Part shown: positions 42,121 to 51,284 of the stretch, piece after piece
Layout of the letters: each line of letters starts with the position of its first letter
Numbering within the stretch: the first letter of the stretch is position 1
Source of the DNA: Streptomyces sp. MMBL 11-1
GTDB lineage: Bacteria; Actinomycetota; Actinomycetes; Streptomycetales; Streptomycetaceae
Direction: 5' to 3'
DNA length: 64,000 nt
NCBI RefSeq assembly: GCF_028622875.1
Contig: NZ_CP117709.1
Span: 1-64,000 of the forward strand
Notes under the pieces: model-generated
The model's database searches: none
What the model was told of the DNA's origin: nothing
What the model saw: only the letters and a program-made list of their open reading frames with translations
Made by a program: the position numbers and the translations under genes

Positions 42121-43041
42121 ATGATGTCCGAGCTTCCTCTCGACCAGGTGCGGACCCTGCTGGCCGTGGTCGACGAAGGCACCTTCGACTCCGCGGCGAA
42201 CGCCCTGCGGCTGACGCCGTCGGCGGTCAGCCAGCGGGTGAAGGCGCTGGAGCAGCGCACGGGCCGCGTGCTGCTGATGCGCACGAAGCCGGTGCGGCCC
42301 ACCGAGTCCGGTGAGGTGGTGGTGCGCTTCGCCCGCCAGCTGGCCAGACTGGAGCAGGACGCGCAGGCGGAGCTCGGGATGTCCGGGCCGGGCGAACCGA
42401 CGCTCCTGCCGATCGCGGTGAACTCCGATTCCCTGGCGACCTGGTTCCTGCCCGCTCTGCGACGCGTGCCCGAGGAGCTGGGGCTCTGTTACGAGCTGCG
42501 CCGGGAGGACCAGGACCATACGGCCGCCCTGTTGCGGGAGGGGCTCGCGATGGCGGCGGTGACCTCGTCGCCGGAGGCGGTGACGGGCTGCTCGGTACGC
42601 CCGCTGGGCCGGATGCGGTATCTGCCGGTGGCGAGCCCCGGTTTCGCCGACCGGTGGCTGGGGCGGCGGGAGGGCACCGCGCTGCGTGAACTGATCGGCG
42701 ACGCCCCGGTGATCGGCTTCGACCGGCGCGACGACCTTCAGGACGCTTTCGTGCGCCGGCTCGGCCCCGGCCGCCGGCCGAGCCCCCGGCGCCACCTGGT
42801 CCCCACGTCGGAGGGGTTCGCGCACGCCGTGGCGTCGGGCATGGGCTGGGGCATGGTGCCCGAGGTCCAGGCGGAGCCGTTGCTGAGCGGCGGACGGCTC
42901 GTGCGGCTCACCCCGGACCACACCGTCGACGTCCCGCTGTACTGGCAGCAGTGGAAACTGGAGTCCCCGGCCCTGGCGGCCGTCGCCGAGGCGGTGGTGG
43001 CGGAGGCCGCCGAGGCACTCGACGGCGACTGGCCGGACTGA
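42121..43041 (+). CDS. ArgP/LysG-type LysR family regulator
   Basis: This 306-residue regulator has an N-terminal HTH (LDQVRTLLAVVDEGTFDSAA, NALRLTPSAVSQRVKALEQR, residues 5-60). A two-lobed effector domain follows: LPIAVNSDSLATWFLPALRR, VTGCSVRPLGRMRYLPVAS and FAHAVASGMGWGMVPEVQAE. This subtype activates the divergent lysE exporter in response to basic amino acids. The ATG at 42121 is only 67 bp from the lysE start, so the promoters overlap. A second ATG follows immediately. There is no clear ribosome-binding site, so a leaderless transcript is possible. Confidence 0.92.
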   Translation: MMSELPLDQVRTLLAVVDEGTFDSAANALRLTPSAVSQRVKALEQRTGRVLLMRTKPVRPTESGEVVVRFARQLARLEQDAQAELGMSGPGEPTLLPIAVNSDSLATWFLPALRRVPEELGLCYELRREDQDHTAALLREGLAMAAVTSSPEAVTGCSVRPLGRMRYLPVASPGFADRWLGRREGTALRELIGDAPVIGFDRRDDLQDAFVRRLGPGRRPSPRRHLVPTSEGFAHAVASGMGWGMVPEVQAEPLLSGGRLVRLTPDHTVDVPLYWQQWKLESPALAAVAEAVVAEAAEALDGDWPD

Positions 43042-43147
43042 CCGCCGCACCGCCCGGTCACGGGGCGGTGCGGCCACGCACGATTCGCTCATGATCGGCC
43101 GTCCATGATGGGGGGCAGGTTCCGAAGTCCACGCACGGGAGTCACGT

Positions 43148-44008
43148 ATGCCCCAGCCCGCCGTCCGTCCGTTCCTCCGCCGTGGGAGCACCCTCGCCGG
43201 TCTGGCCGTCGGCGTCGCGACCGCGACGGTAGCTGGGCTGCTCCTGTCCGACACGTTCGCCTCGGGCACCACGGCCGATGCCGCGCCCGAGGTCGTGCCG
43301 CCCGAGGCGAACGTGACCTTCGACTACCAGATCGGCGGCGGGTATTCCCCGCCCGCCGGGGTCGGGGCGGTCTCCCGCGACCGTCGCGACGAGCCGGCCG
43401 AGGGCCTGTACAACGTCTGCTACGTCAACGCCTTCCAGACCCAGCCCGACGCGCTGGACCAGTGGGAGAAGAACCACCCGGATCTGCTGCTGCGCGACGG
43501 CGACGGCCGGCTGGTCAACGACGAGGACTGGGGCGAGGCGCTGCTCGACACTTCGACGGCGGACAAGCGCGCCCGGCTGGCGGATATCGTCGGGGGCTGG
43601 GTCGACGGCTGCGCGAAGTCGGGCTTCCAGGCGGTGGAGCCCGACAACCTGGATTCCTTCGAGCGCTCAGAAGGATTGCTGACCCGGGAGCACAACGCGG
43701 CGTTCGCGGAGCTCCTGGCCCACCGGGCGCACGCCGCCGGGCTGGCGATCGGCCAGAAGAACACCACCGGTCTGCTGGAGCGGCGGGCGGAGATCGGCTT
43801 CGACTTCGCCGTCGCCGAGGAGTGCGGCCGGTACGACGAGTGTGCCGACTACGCCTCCGCGTACGGCGACAGGGTGTTCGTCGTCGAGTACACCGACGGC
43901 GACTTCGCGAAGGCGTGTTCGTCCGTGGGGACGACGGTCTCGGTGGTGCGCCGGGACCTCGACGTCCGGCCGGCCGGACAGCCGGGGTACGTGTTCCGCA
44001 CCTGTTGA
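43148..44008 (+). CDS. Secreted GH114 family protein (endo-alpha-1,4-polygalactosaminidase-like)
   Basis: This 286-residue exported protein has a twin-arginine-like or Sec signal (FLRRGSTLAGLAVGVATATV, residues 8-40). A TIM-barrel of the glycoside hydrolase 114 / TM1410 type follows, with TFDYQIGGGYSPPAGVGAVS, YNVCYVNAFQTQPD, SGFQAVEPDNLDSFERSEG, HAAGLAIGQKNT and FAVAEECGRYDEC. The family includes enzymes cutting galactosamine polymers of biofilms, although activity is unproven for Streptomyces members. It stands alone, converging with the VOC gene with 24 bp between the stops. Confidence 0.87.
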   Translation: MPQPAVRPFLRRGSTLAGLAVGVATATVAGLLLSDTFASGTTADAAPEVVPPEANVTFDYQIGGGYSPPAGVGAVSRDRRDEPAEGLYNVCYVNAFQTQPDALDQWEKNHPDLLLRDGDGRLVNDEDWGEALLDTSTADKRARLADIVGGWVDGCAKSGFQAVEPDNLDSFERSEGLLTREHNAAFAELLAHRAHAAGLAIGQKNTTGLLERRAEIGFDFAVAEECGRYDECADYASAYGDRVFVVEYTDGDFAKACSSVGTTVSVVRRDLDVRPAGQPGYVFRTC

Positions 44009-44032
44009 ACGGCTCTTTCGGGGACGGGTGGC

Positions 44033-44830
44033 TCAGGGGGCGCCCGTCGGGTGGGCGCAGATGGTGAAGATGCCGCCGTCGGGGTCCCTGATCACCGCTT
44101 CGGTCCCGTCGGCGGGCGAGTCCACCGGCGGTCCACCCGTGCCGCCCGCGGCTCGGGCCGCCTCGGTGGCCGCTTCCAGGTCCGCGACCGGGAAGCGGAC
44201 GTGCCAGCGCGGGCGCAGCCGGGGGTCGGGGGAGGACGCGTCGCCGCCTCCGCGCAGGGTGGCCACGGTGCGGCCGCCCTGCCGTACGACGACCGTGTCC
44301 TGCTGGTACGCGTAGCCGACCTCGCAGCCGCCGGGTTCCCCGGAGGCCCAGCCGAACACCTCGGCATAGAAGATCGCGCAGTCGAAGGCGTGGCTGGTCC
44401 GCAGTTCGATGGAGGCGGGAGGGTGGTCTCGGCCGAACGACCAGGGCGGGGTCCTGCCTTCCCAGAAGCCGAATCCGGCGCCTTCCCGGTCGGCGGCCAC
44501 CGCTCCCCGTCCGGGGCCCACCCGGATCGGGCCGACGGCGATGGTGCCACCCCGTTCACGGATCCGGGCCGCTGTGGCGTCGACGTCGGCGACGGCGAAG
44601 TACGGTGTCCAGCTGACTTCCGTGGGCAGACCGTGGGCGATCTGCCCGATCCCGGCGACCGGCAGGGCGTCGGCGTGGGCGACGGTGAAGCCCTCGCCGA
44701 GGGTGCCGGAGCGGAAGGTCCACCCGAGAACGGTCCCGTAGAAGTCCTTGGTGGCCCGCAGGTCCCGGGTCATGAGACTGACCCAGCACGGAACCCCGTG
44801 CACCGGGGTGCTCTGCTCTGCCGCGGTCAT
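44033..44830 (-). CDS. Two-domain VOC family protein
   Basis: This 265-residue protein has two glyoxalase-like modules. The first (about 8-125) has VPCWVSLMTRDLRATKDFYG and SWTPYFAVADVDATAARIRE. The second (about 135-262) has IELRTSHAFDCAIFYAEVFG, WHVRFPVADLEAATEAARAA and IRDPDGGIFTICAHPTG. This is the layout of Streptomyces hydroxylase-like (CFP30B type) glyoxalase proteins with no proven substrate. The ATG at 44830 opens 12 residues ahead of the first module. The 394-bp gap upstream has no gene. Confidence 0.87.
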   Translation of the reverse strand: MTAAEQSTPVHGVPCWVSLMTRDLRATKDFYGTVLGWTFRSGTLGEGFTVAHADALPVAGIGQIAHGLPTEVSWTPYFAVADVDATAARIRERGGTIAVGPIRVGPGRGAVAADREGAGFGFWEGRTPPWSFGRDHPPASIELRTSHAFDCAIFYAEVFGWASGEPGGCEVGYAYQQDTVVVRQGGRTVATLRGGGDASSPDPRLRPRWHVRFPVADLEAATEAARAAGGTGGPPVDSPADGTEAVIRDPDGGIFTICAHPTGAP

Positions 44831-45224
44831 CGGGATCCGTCTCCTCGTCCCCGGGTGGCGAGCCGCCGGACGTGGACGCCGGTCCGGCGGGTGGGCCTGT
44901 CGGTCACCTGCCGTCGCAGGCCGGTGCGCTCCGTGGCGTCGCACGTCCTCCGGAGCGGCACGCCTCCATACCTACGCCGCCGGGGTCGCCGCCGCCACCC
45001 GGGCCGCGCCCCGGAACGGTGCGGAGCGCACGCCCCCGGCCGGCCCGGACGGGACCCCGCAGGTCAGTGGCCCGGGACAGGCTGCCCGGTCGGCCGCCTC
45101 GCAGCCGAGGGCGGCCTCCCGCACAGTTGCCGGGCGACCGCGCGGGGTGGGAGAAGTGCCGGCAGCGCCCGGAGCCGGGGGCGTGGGAGGCCGGACTGCC
45201 GTTCCGCCGGGTTTCGTCGCCCGT
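44831..45224. other. Gene-free stretch
   Basis: I see no supported gene, repeat or terminator on either strand here. Long open frames on both strands are the usual by-product of high GC and contain no recognisable motif. It must hold the promoter of the VOC gene and the 3' end of the acyltransferase transcript. Confidence 0.5.
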
Positions 45225-45983
45225 TCAGTGTCCGGCGAGCGCCGCGGGTTCGCCGAGCCGGTGCGCGGCGGTGCGCCAGGCGGCGGTGACGGCTTCGCGG
45301 GCCGTGACGGTCGCCGCCTCCACCTCCGGCGGGAGCTGCAGCGGGGCGCCGACGTGGACGTGGAGCCGGGGGCGGCGGGCCGGAGCGGTGAGGATCCCGG
45401 AGATCTGCTTGACGCACGAACCCGAGGTCACGCGGCGGGCTCCCGCCTGGCCGAGCGGCACGACGGGCGCGCCGGACGCGTGCGCGAGACGGGCGAGGCC
45501 GCTGCGGAAGTTTTCCGGCGGGGCCTCCGCCGCGTCCGTGCGGCGGGGCAGCCGTCCTTCGCCGTAGATGAGCAGATGACGCCCGTCCCTGAGCGCGGCC
45601 GCCGCCGTGTCGAGGGCGTCCGCGGCCCGGTCGGTGTTCCGGTGCACGGGCACGTGCCCGCCACGCTCCAGGAGACGGCCGAGTACCGGTACGCGCCACA
45701 GGCCCGCGGTGGCCATGACGACGGGTTCGACGCCGAGGCGCAGCAGTGCGGCGAGGACGATGCCCGGGTCGGCCAGGGAGGTGTGGTTGGCGACGATGAT
45801 GCTGCCGGCGGCCGGAGCCGTGGCGTGGTCGGATGTGACCGTGAGTCGTCCGAGCGAGGGGACGACGGCGGCGGCGAGGCGGCTGAGCACGGTTCTCCCG
45901 GGGTCCGGCGGGCGAGGCCGTCCTGGCGACGGCGGTGCGGGTGCGGGGTCCGCCTCTCCCGGCTTCGCCCGCCACGGCCTCAT
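45225..45983 (-). CDS. 1-acyl-sn-glycerol-3-phosphate acyltransferase family protein
   Basis: This 252-residue PlsC-type acyltransferase has the catalytic NHTSLADPGIV (HX4D, about residue 66) and the acceptor motif YGEGRLPRRTDA in place of the usual PEGTRS. FRSGLARLAHASGAPVVPLG also belongs to the family. It would acylate lysophosphatidate or a related lipid at the membrane. The first 30 residues are Pro/Ala-rich and not conserved, so translation may begin later. It lies upstream of nothing on its strand within 240 bp and is separated from the glucosidase operon by a terminator at 46004. Confidence 0.87.
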   Translation of the reverse strand: MRPWRAKPGEADPAPAPPSPGRPRPPDPGRTVLSRLAAAVVPSLGRLTVTSDHATAPAAGSIIVANHTSLADPGIVLAALLRLGVEPVVMATAGLWRVPVLGRLLERGGHVPVHRNTDRAADALDTAAAALRDGRHLLIYGEGRLPRRTDAAEAPPENFRSGLARLAHASGAPVVPLGQAGARRVTSGSCVKQISGILTAPARRPRLHVHVGAPLQLPPEVEAATVTAREAVTAAWRTAAHRLGEPAALAGH

Positions 45984-46003
45984 CGTCGTGGCAGCCGGGG
46001 CGT

Positions 46004-46031
46004 GGGGCCTGAGTGCGCGTACTCAGGCCCC
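46004..46031 (-). terminator. Terminator of the alpha-glucoside operon
   Basis: GGGGCCTGAGT and ACTCAGGCCCC form an 11-bp perfect stem with a 6-nt loop 72 bp beyond the GH13 stop codon. Confidence 0.85.
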
Positions 46032-46102
46032 CTGGTCGGTCTCCCCAGCGTCGGTTTGCTCCCGGGCTGCCGGAACTCTCCGGGGCGGTGCGCCGTGCCG
46101 GT

Positions 46103-47704
46103 TCAGAGGGCCAGCCACACCGCCGTGTCCCGGGGCAGCCGGCCCTCGGCGTCGAGGGGGCCGCTGGTGAGCAGGACCTCGGTGTGGGCGGGGAGGCCGG
46201 CGGAGCTCGCGGCGAGGTTGACGGCGCAGACCAGGCCCTCGCCGCGGGCGAACATCAGGAGGCCGGGCTCTTCGCTCAACCAGCGCAGCGGTTCGGTGTG
46301 CAGCGCGGTCAGGGTGCGCCGCAGCCGGAGGGCCTCGCGGTAGAGGGTCAGCATGGAGTGGGGGTCCTGTGCCTGGAGGTCCGCCGCGCGGGCAGGCCAG
46401 TCGGCGGGGAGCGGAAGCCAGGGTTCGACGGTGGAACCGAAGCCGGCGAACGGTTCGCCGGCCGCCCAGGGCAGGGGGGTGCGGCAGCCGTCGCGGCCGG
46501 GGGCCCGGCCCTGGGAGCGGAAGTACATGGGGTCCTGGACGCGGTCCACCGGTACGTCGGCCTCGGGCAGGCCCAGTTCCTCGCCCTGGTAGAGGTAGAC
46601 GGAGCCGGGCAGGGCGAGCGAGAGGAGGGCTGCGGCGCGGGCGCGCCGGGTGCCCAGTTCCAGGTCGCTGGGGACGCCGAACGCCTTGGCCGTGAAGGCG
46701 AAGCCGGTCTCCTCGCGGCCGTAGCGGGTGACGGTGCGGGTGACGTCGTGGTTGCAGAGGACCCAGGTGGCGGGGGCTCCGACGGGGGCGTGCTCCGCGA
46801 GTGTCCCGTCGATGGCACGTCGGAGAAGCCGGCCGTCCCAGGGGCAGCTGAGGAAGGTGAAGTTGAAGGCGGTGTGCAGTTCGTCGGGGCGCAGGTAGCG
46901 GGCGAAGCGCTCCGGGTCGGGCAGCCACACCTCGCCGACGAAGACGCCGCCGAACGCGTCGGCGATGGCCCGCCAGCCCCGGTAGATCTCGTGCAGCTCG
47001 TCCCGGTCGATGTACGGGTGGGGCCCCTGGTGCCCGTCGAGGTCCGGGAGCGCCGGGTCCTTGGCGACGAGGGCCGCGGAGTCGATGCGCACCCCGGCGA
47101 CGCCGCGTTCGAACCAGAAACGCAGGATGGCCTCGTGCTCCTGGCGTACGGCCGGGTGCGCCCAGTTGAGGTCGGGCTGTTCGGTGGCGAAGAGGTGCAG
47201 GTACCACTCGCCGTCCTCGACCCGGGTCCAGGGCACTCCGCCGAACTCGCTCTCCCAGTCGTTGGGAGGCAGTTCGCCGTGTTCGCCGCGGCCGGGCCGG
47301 AAGTGGAAGAGTTCGCGTTCCGCGCTGCCGGGGCCCGCCGCCAGGGCGGCCCGGAACCAGACGTGCTGGTCGGAGACGTGGTTGGGAACGATGTCGATGA
47401 TGGTCCGGATCCCCGCCTCGCGGGCTTCGGCGATGAGCTTCTCGGCTTCCGCGAGGTCGCCGAAAGAGGGGTCGATGGCCCGGTAGTCGGCCACGTCGTA
47501 CCCGCCGTCCGCCATCGGGGACCGGTACCAGGGGGTGAACCAGAGCGCGTCGACGCCGAGTTCGGCCAGGTAGGGCAGCCGGGACCGCACGCCCGTCAGG
47601 TCGCCGGTGCCGTCGCCGTCGCCGTCGGCGAAGCTGCGGACGTAGACCTGGTAAATGACGGCCGAGCGCCACCAGTCGGCGGCGGCAAGCTGGCTGCCTT
47701 CCAT
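46103..47704 (-). CDS. aglA: GH13 alpha-glucosidase
   Basis: This 533-residue cytoplasmic TIM-barrel enzyme has the four GH13 regions: DIVPNHVSDQHVWF (I), GVAGVRIDSAALVAKD with the Asp nucleophile (II), GGVFVGEVWLPDPERF with the Glu acid/base (III) and WVLCNHDVTRTVTRYG (IV). The QVYVRSFADGDGDGTGDL start is typical of oligo-1,6-glucosidase/alpha-glucosidases. It is the last gene of an ABC sugar uptake operon and would hydrolyse the imported alpha-glucoside or maltodextrin. The ATG at 47704 opens on the first barrel strand; an upstream start would add a Pro-rich extension. Confidence 0.9.
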   Translation of the reverse strand: MEGSQLAAADWWRSAVIYQVYVRSFADGDGDGTGDLTGVRSRLPYLAELGVDALWFTPWYRSPMADGGYDVADYRAIDPSFGDLAEAEKLIAEAREAGIRTIIDIVPNHVSDQHVWFRAALAAGPGSAERELFHFRPGRGEHGELPPNDWESEFGGVPWTRVEDGEWYLHLFATEQPDLNWAHPAVRQEHEAILRFWFERGVAGVRIDSAALVAKDPALPDLDGHQGPHPYIDRDELHEIYRGWRAIADAFGGVFVGEVWLPDPERFARYLRPDELHTAFNFTFLSCPWDGRLLRRAIDGTLAEHAPVGAPATWVLCNHDVTRTVTRYGREETGFAFTAKAFGVPSDLELGTRRARAAALLSLALPGSVYLYQGEELGLPEADVPVDRVQDPMYFRSQGRAPGRDGCRTPLPWAAGEPFAGFGSTVEPWLPLPADWPARAADLQAQDPHSMLTLYREALRLRRTLTALHTEPLRWLSEEPGLLMFARGEGLVCAVNLAASSAGLPAHTEVLLTSGPLDAEGRLPRDTAVWLAL

Positions 47705-47866
47705 GAGGCGGGTTCCTTTCGGGCGGGGCACGGTCGCCGGCGGGGTGGGCCGGTGCGCGCGACGGAGGACGGGAGGTTCTGACGCCGCCGCCCCGGAGCG
47801 GGACGGGATGGCCGGGGGCGGCGGCGGGTCCGGGGCGGGCGGCACAGGTGGCGCCGTCCGGCGCGG

Positions 47867-48820
47867 TCAGCCTTTGGTGCCGCCGGCGCTGATTCCGGCG
47901 ATGATGTGCCGCTGGAAGACCAGGAACATCAGGACCATCGGGATGCTCGCGATGACCATGGCCCCGATCAGCACGGTCAGCGGGACGTTCTGCGAGAGCT
48001 GCACCAGTGCCACGCTGATCGGTTGCTTGTCGGTGTCGGAGAAGACCATCAGCGGCCAGAGGAAGTCCTGCCACACGGCGACCAGCGCGAAGATCGACAC
48101 GACGCCGAGGACGGGTCTCGACAGGGGCAGGACGATGGACCACAGGGTGCGGAGCTTGCCTGCTCCGTCGATCTCGGCGGCTTCCAGGACATCGCGCGGG
48201 ATCTGGTCGAAGAACCGTTTGAGCAGGTAGAGGTTGAAGGCGTTCGCGACGGCCGGCAGCCAGATGGCCAGCGGGTCGTTCAGCAGGTTGACGTGGATCA
48301 GCGGCATGTCCGCGATCGTGAGGTACTTGGGTACGACGAGGGCCTGCACCGGGACCATGAGGGTGGCGAGGATGCCCCCGAGGATGATGTTGCCGAAGGC
48401 CGGCTTGAGTTTGGACAGGGCGTAGGCGGCGGCCGTGCAGAATACGATCTGCAGCACCCAGGCGCCGGTCGCCTGGACGACCGTGTTCCACAGGTGGGTC
48501 GGCAGCCGCATCAGGTCCCAGGCGTCGGTGTAGCCGCTCGCCCGCCACTGCTCGGGGACCAGGGTGGGCGGGGTGCGCACCACTTCCTCGGGCGGTTTCA
48601 TCGCCCCGGTGACCATCCAGTAGACGGGGAAGAGGAACGCGAACGCGAAGAGCAGGACGACGAGGGAGAACACCGACCAGTAGGCGGCCCTGCCACGGCG
48701 TCCGGCGAGTGCCAGCGGCGAGATGACGGTACGTGTGGACCGCTCGGCCGGGGCGTCGCCGGACTTCCTGGCGCGGACGGCGGGCGGTTTCCGTACGGGG
48801 GGCGGAGCTGTCTGTGTCAT
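47867..48820 (-). CDS. ABC sugar transporter permease, MalG type
   Basis: This 317-residue inner-membrane permease has six spans and a basic Pro-rich N-terminus. FAFLFPVYWMVTGAMKPPEE follows the first span. The EAA loop that docks the ATPase reads DVLEAAEIDGAGKLRTLWSI-VLPLSRP. It is the second permease after the MalF-type gene (17-bp gap). Together with the binding protein at 49814 and the GH13 enzyme it forms an alpha-glucoside uptake system. No ATPase gene is adjacent, so it presumably uses the shared MsiK ATPase, as many Streptomyces sugar ABC systems do. Confidence 0.93.
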   Translation of the reverse strand: MTQTAPPPVRKPPAVRARKSGDAPAERSTRTVISPLALAGRRGRAAYWSVFSLVVLLFAFAFLFPVYWMVTGAMKPPEEVVRTPPTLVPEQWRASGYTDAWDLMRLPTHLWNTVVQATGAWVLQIVFCTAAAYALSKLKPAFGNIILGGILATLMVPVQALVVPKYLTIADMPLIHVNLLNDPLAIWLPAVANAFNLYLLKRFFDQIPRDVLEAAEIDGAGKLRTLWSIVLPLSRPVLGVVSIFALVAVWQDFLWPLMVFSDTDKQPISVALVQLSQNVPLTVLIGAMVIASIPMVLMFLVFQRHIIAGISAGGTKG

Positions 48821-48837
48821 TGCGGGCGACGCTCCTG

Positions 48838-49806
48838 TCAGTCGGTGCGGGTGAGTCGCAGATACAGGGCGGAGAAGGCGCTGAGCACCAGCAGGAGCAG
48901 CACGCTGAGGGCGGACGCGCCGCCGAAGTCGTTGTAGAGGAAGGCGTACTTGTAGATCAGGTAGAGCACGGTGACGGTGGAGTTCTCCGGGCCGCCGCCG
49001 GTGATGACGAAGGGTTCGGTGAACACCTGCATCGTCGCGATGACCTGGAGGAGCATCAGCATGAGGATGACGAAGCGGGTCTGCGGGATCGTGACGTGCC
49101 GGACGCGCTGCCAGACGGACGCACCGTCCAGCTCGGCGGCCTCGTACAGCTCGCCGGGGATGCCCTGGAGGGCGGCGAGGTAGATGAGGACGGTGCCGCC
49201 CATGTTGGCCCAGGTGGCGACGGCGACGAGCGAGACGAGCGCGGTGTCGGCGCCGTTGGTCCAGTTCGACGTCGGCAGGTGGAGGAAGCCGAGCACCTCG
49301 TTGGCGAGGCCCGCGCCCGGATCGTAGAACCACTTCCACAGCAGGGCGCTGACCACCGGCGGGATCATCACGGGGAGGTAGACGACGACCCGGAAGAAGG
49401 CCTTGGCGTGCCGCAGTTCGTTGAGGACGAGTGCCATGAGGAACGGGACGGCGAACCCGATGACCAGGGCGAGCACGGTGAAGGTGAGGGTGTTGCGCCA
49501 GGCTGCGGCGAACTCCGGGTCCTGGAAGAGGCGGGTGAAGTTCGCGGTGCCGACCCATGCGGGGTCGGACCCGGGGGTGTACTTCTGGAACGCGATGATC
49601 ACCGACCGGACGGCCGGGTACCAGGAGAACAGGATGAAGCAGAGCAGGCCGCCGGTCAGGAAGCCGTAGGCGGTGGCCTGGTCGGCGATCTTCCTGCGCA
49701 GCGGGCCGAGGGGCCCGCGGCCCGCCGGGCGCGCGTCCCCCGGGGGAGGCGTCGTGCCGGCGGACCGCGGCGTCACGCGCGCCGCGGGCTGGGACGTGGT
49801 CTTCAT
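48838..49806 (-). CDS. ABC sugar transporter permease, MalF type
   Basis: This 322-residue membrane permease has YGFLTGGLLCFILFSWYPAV as first span and TLTFTVLALVIGFAVPFLMA. The cytoplasmic EAA loop reads GELYEAAELDGASVWQRVRH-VTIPQTR. ITGGGPENSTVTVLYLIYKY is the usual MalF-type C-terminal signature. The start overlaps the ribosome-binding region 7 bp behind the stop of the binding-protein gene, so the two are translated together. Confidence 0.93.
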   Translation of the reverse strand: MKTTSQPAARVTPRSAGTTPPPGDARPAGRGPLGPLRRKIADQATAYGFLTGGLLCFILFSWYPAVRSVIIAFQKYTPGSDPAWVGTANFTRLFQDPEFAAAWRNTLTFTVLALVIGFAVPFLMALVLNELRHAKAFFRVVVYLPVMIPPVVSALLWKWFYDPGAGLANEVLGFLHLPTSNWTNGADTALVSLVAVATWANMGGTVLIYLAALQGIPGELYEAAELDGASVWQRVRHVTIPQTRFVILMLMLLQVIATMQVFTEPFVITGGGPENSTVTVLYLIYKYAFLYNDFGGASALSVLLLLVLSAFSALYLRLTRTD

Positions 49807-49813
49807 GGCTCTC

Positions 49814-51166
49814 TCAGCCCCGGGCCAGGATTCCGTCGATCTTGGACTGGGCGTCCTTCAGCAGGGCGTCGATGTCCGCGTCCTTCTTCGTCAGGACCGC
49901 CGAGACGGCACCGTCGAGGACCGCGTAGATCTGCTGGCCGTGCCGGGGCTCCAGCTTCATGTCGAGCTGCTGGCCGCCGTCGATGAAGGCCTGGTAATTG
50001 GCGACCGGGACGTTGGCGGACGCCTTCTTCAGCTCCTGGTCCTTGGCGTCGGTGGCTCCGGTGAACAGGCGCGGCTCGGGCAGGCCGACCGGGGACTTGT
50101 CCTCGGCGGCACGGGCGTAGTTGTTCATGAACCCCTGGCCGGGGGTGAGGAAGGTCCACTCCAGCCACTTGAGACCGGCCTTGATCTGCTCCGGGGTGGC
50201 CTTCTTGTTGAACATGTAGCCGTCGCCGCCCATGAGGGTGCCCTTGCCGCCGGGCATCGGGGCGAAGGCGAGGTCCTGGTACCTGCCGCCGGCCTCCTTG
50301 ACGATGCGCGGGACGTTGTCGGGAGCGGCCAGGTACATGCCGAGCTTGCCGGAGCCCATCATCTGGAGGGTGTCGTTGATGATGAGCAGTTGCTTGGCGC
50401 CCATGGAGTTGTCGCGCCAGCGCATGTCCTTGAGGTTCTGCAGGACGGCCTTGCCCTCGGGGGTGTCGACCGTGGCCTTCTTGCCGTCCGCGCTGACGAC
50501 CGTGCCGCCCTGGGAGTAGATCGAGGCGGTGAAGTGCCAGCCGCCCTGGTTCTGGGCGCTGTACTCGGCGAAGCCGACGGTGCCGTCGCCGAGCGCGGCG
50601 ATCTTCTTGGCCGCGGCCCGGACCTGTTCCCAGGTGGCCGGCGGCTTGTCCGGGTCGAGACCGGCCTTGACGAAGAGCGGCTTGCTGTAGAGCAGGCCCA
50701 TGGAGTAGTTGGTGCGCGGGATGCCGTAGATCCTGCCGTCGACGGTGTAGGCGTCGCGCAGGGGCCGCGCTATGTCCTCGTACGCCTTGAGGTCCTTGAC
50801 GTACGCGGTGATGTCGGCGGCCTGGTTGATGGAGACGACGCGCTCGGTGTCGGTGAAGTACGTGTAGAAGACGTCTTCCATCTGGCCGCCGGCCAGCTTC
50901 GCGTCGAAGGTCTTGGGGTCCTGGCACGGGAAGGCGTCGTGCGCGGTGACGTCGATGTCGGGGTTCTGCTTCTCGAACGTCTTGACGTCCTCGTCGAACC
51001 GCTGGTGGTCGATCTTCGCACTCGGCTGGGGCCAGCAGTTGACCGTGATGCGTGTCCTGCCGTCCGCGGGGCTGTCGCCCTCGCCGCCGCAGGCCGCCAG
51101 GCCGGTGAGGGTCAGGGCCGTGGCGACGGCGGTGACGCAGGTACGACGAAGAACAGAACTTCTCAT
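49814..51166 (-). CDS. Extracellular sugar-binding lipoprotein
   Basis: This 450-residue family 1 solute-binding lipoprotein has a signal peptide ending in the lipobox LTGLAAC (Cys about residue 26). ITVNCWPQPSAKIDHQRFDE and EKQNPDIDVTAHDAFPCQDP open the mature domain; further typical segments are YGIPRTNYSMGLLYSKPLF, PATWEQVRAAAKKIAALGDG and MGGDGYMFNKKATPEQIKAG. It captures the sugar for the two following permeases. First gene of the operon, with a dyad near 51257-51284 in its promoter. The exact ligand is unknown; the GH13 gene points to alpha-glucosides. Confidence 0.93.
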   Translation of the reverse strand: MRSSVLRRTCVTAVATALTLTGLAACGGEGDSPADGRTRITVNCWPQPSAKIDHQRFDEDVKTFEKQNPDIDVTAHDAFPCQDPKTFDAKLAGGQMEDVFYTYFTDTERVVSINQAADITAYVKDLKAYEDIARPLRDAYTVDGRIYGIPRTNYSMGLLYSKPLFVKAGLDPDKPPATWEQVRAAAKKIAALGDGTVGFAEYSAQNQGGWHFTASIYSQGGTVVSADGKKATVDTPEGKAVLQNLKDMRWRDNSMGAKQLLIINDTLQMMGSGKLGMYLAAPDNVPRIVKEAGGRYQDLAFAPMPGGKGTLMGGDGYMFNKKATPEQIKAGLKWLEWTFLTPGQGFMNNYARAAEDKSPVGLPEPRLFTGATDAKDQELKKASANVPVANYQAFIDGGQQLDMKLEPRHGQQIYAVLDGAVSAVLTKKDADIDALLKDAQSKIDGILARG

Positions 51167-51256
51167 CGGTGGACCCCTCTAGGGCAGGAGTGCGGGAAGC
51201 CCACAGCCCCGAGCTGTGTGGCGAGCCACACTCAACCACCGCCGACGAATGTCCGC

Positions 51257-51284
51257 AAGATCTCGCGTTCATTTCGTAAATCTT
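51257..51284 (-). promoter_or_regulatory. Imperfect dyad in the promoter of the alpha-glucoside operon
   Basis: AAGATCT (51257-51263) and AAATCTT (51278-51284) with CG pairs inside form an AT-rich imperfect inverted repeat about 90 bp upstream of the binding-protein start. LacI-family operators of sugar ABC operons often look like this. No regulator gene is in the window. Confidence 0.35.
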
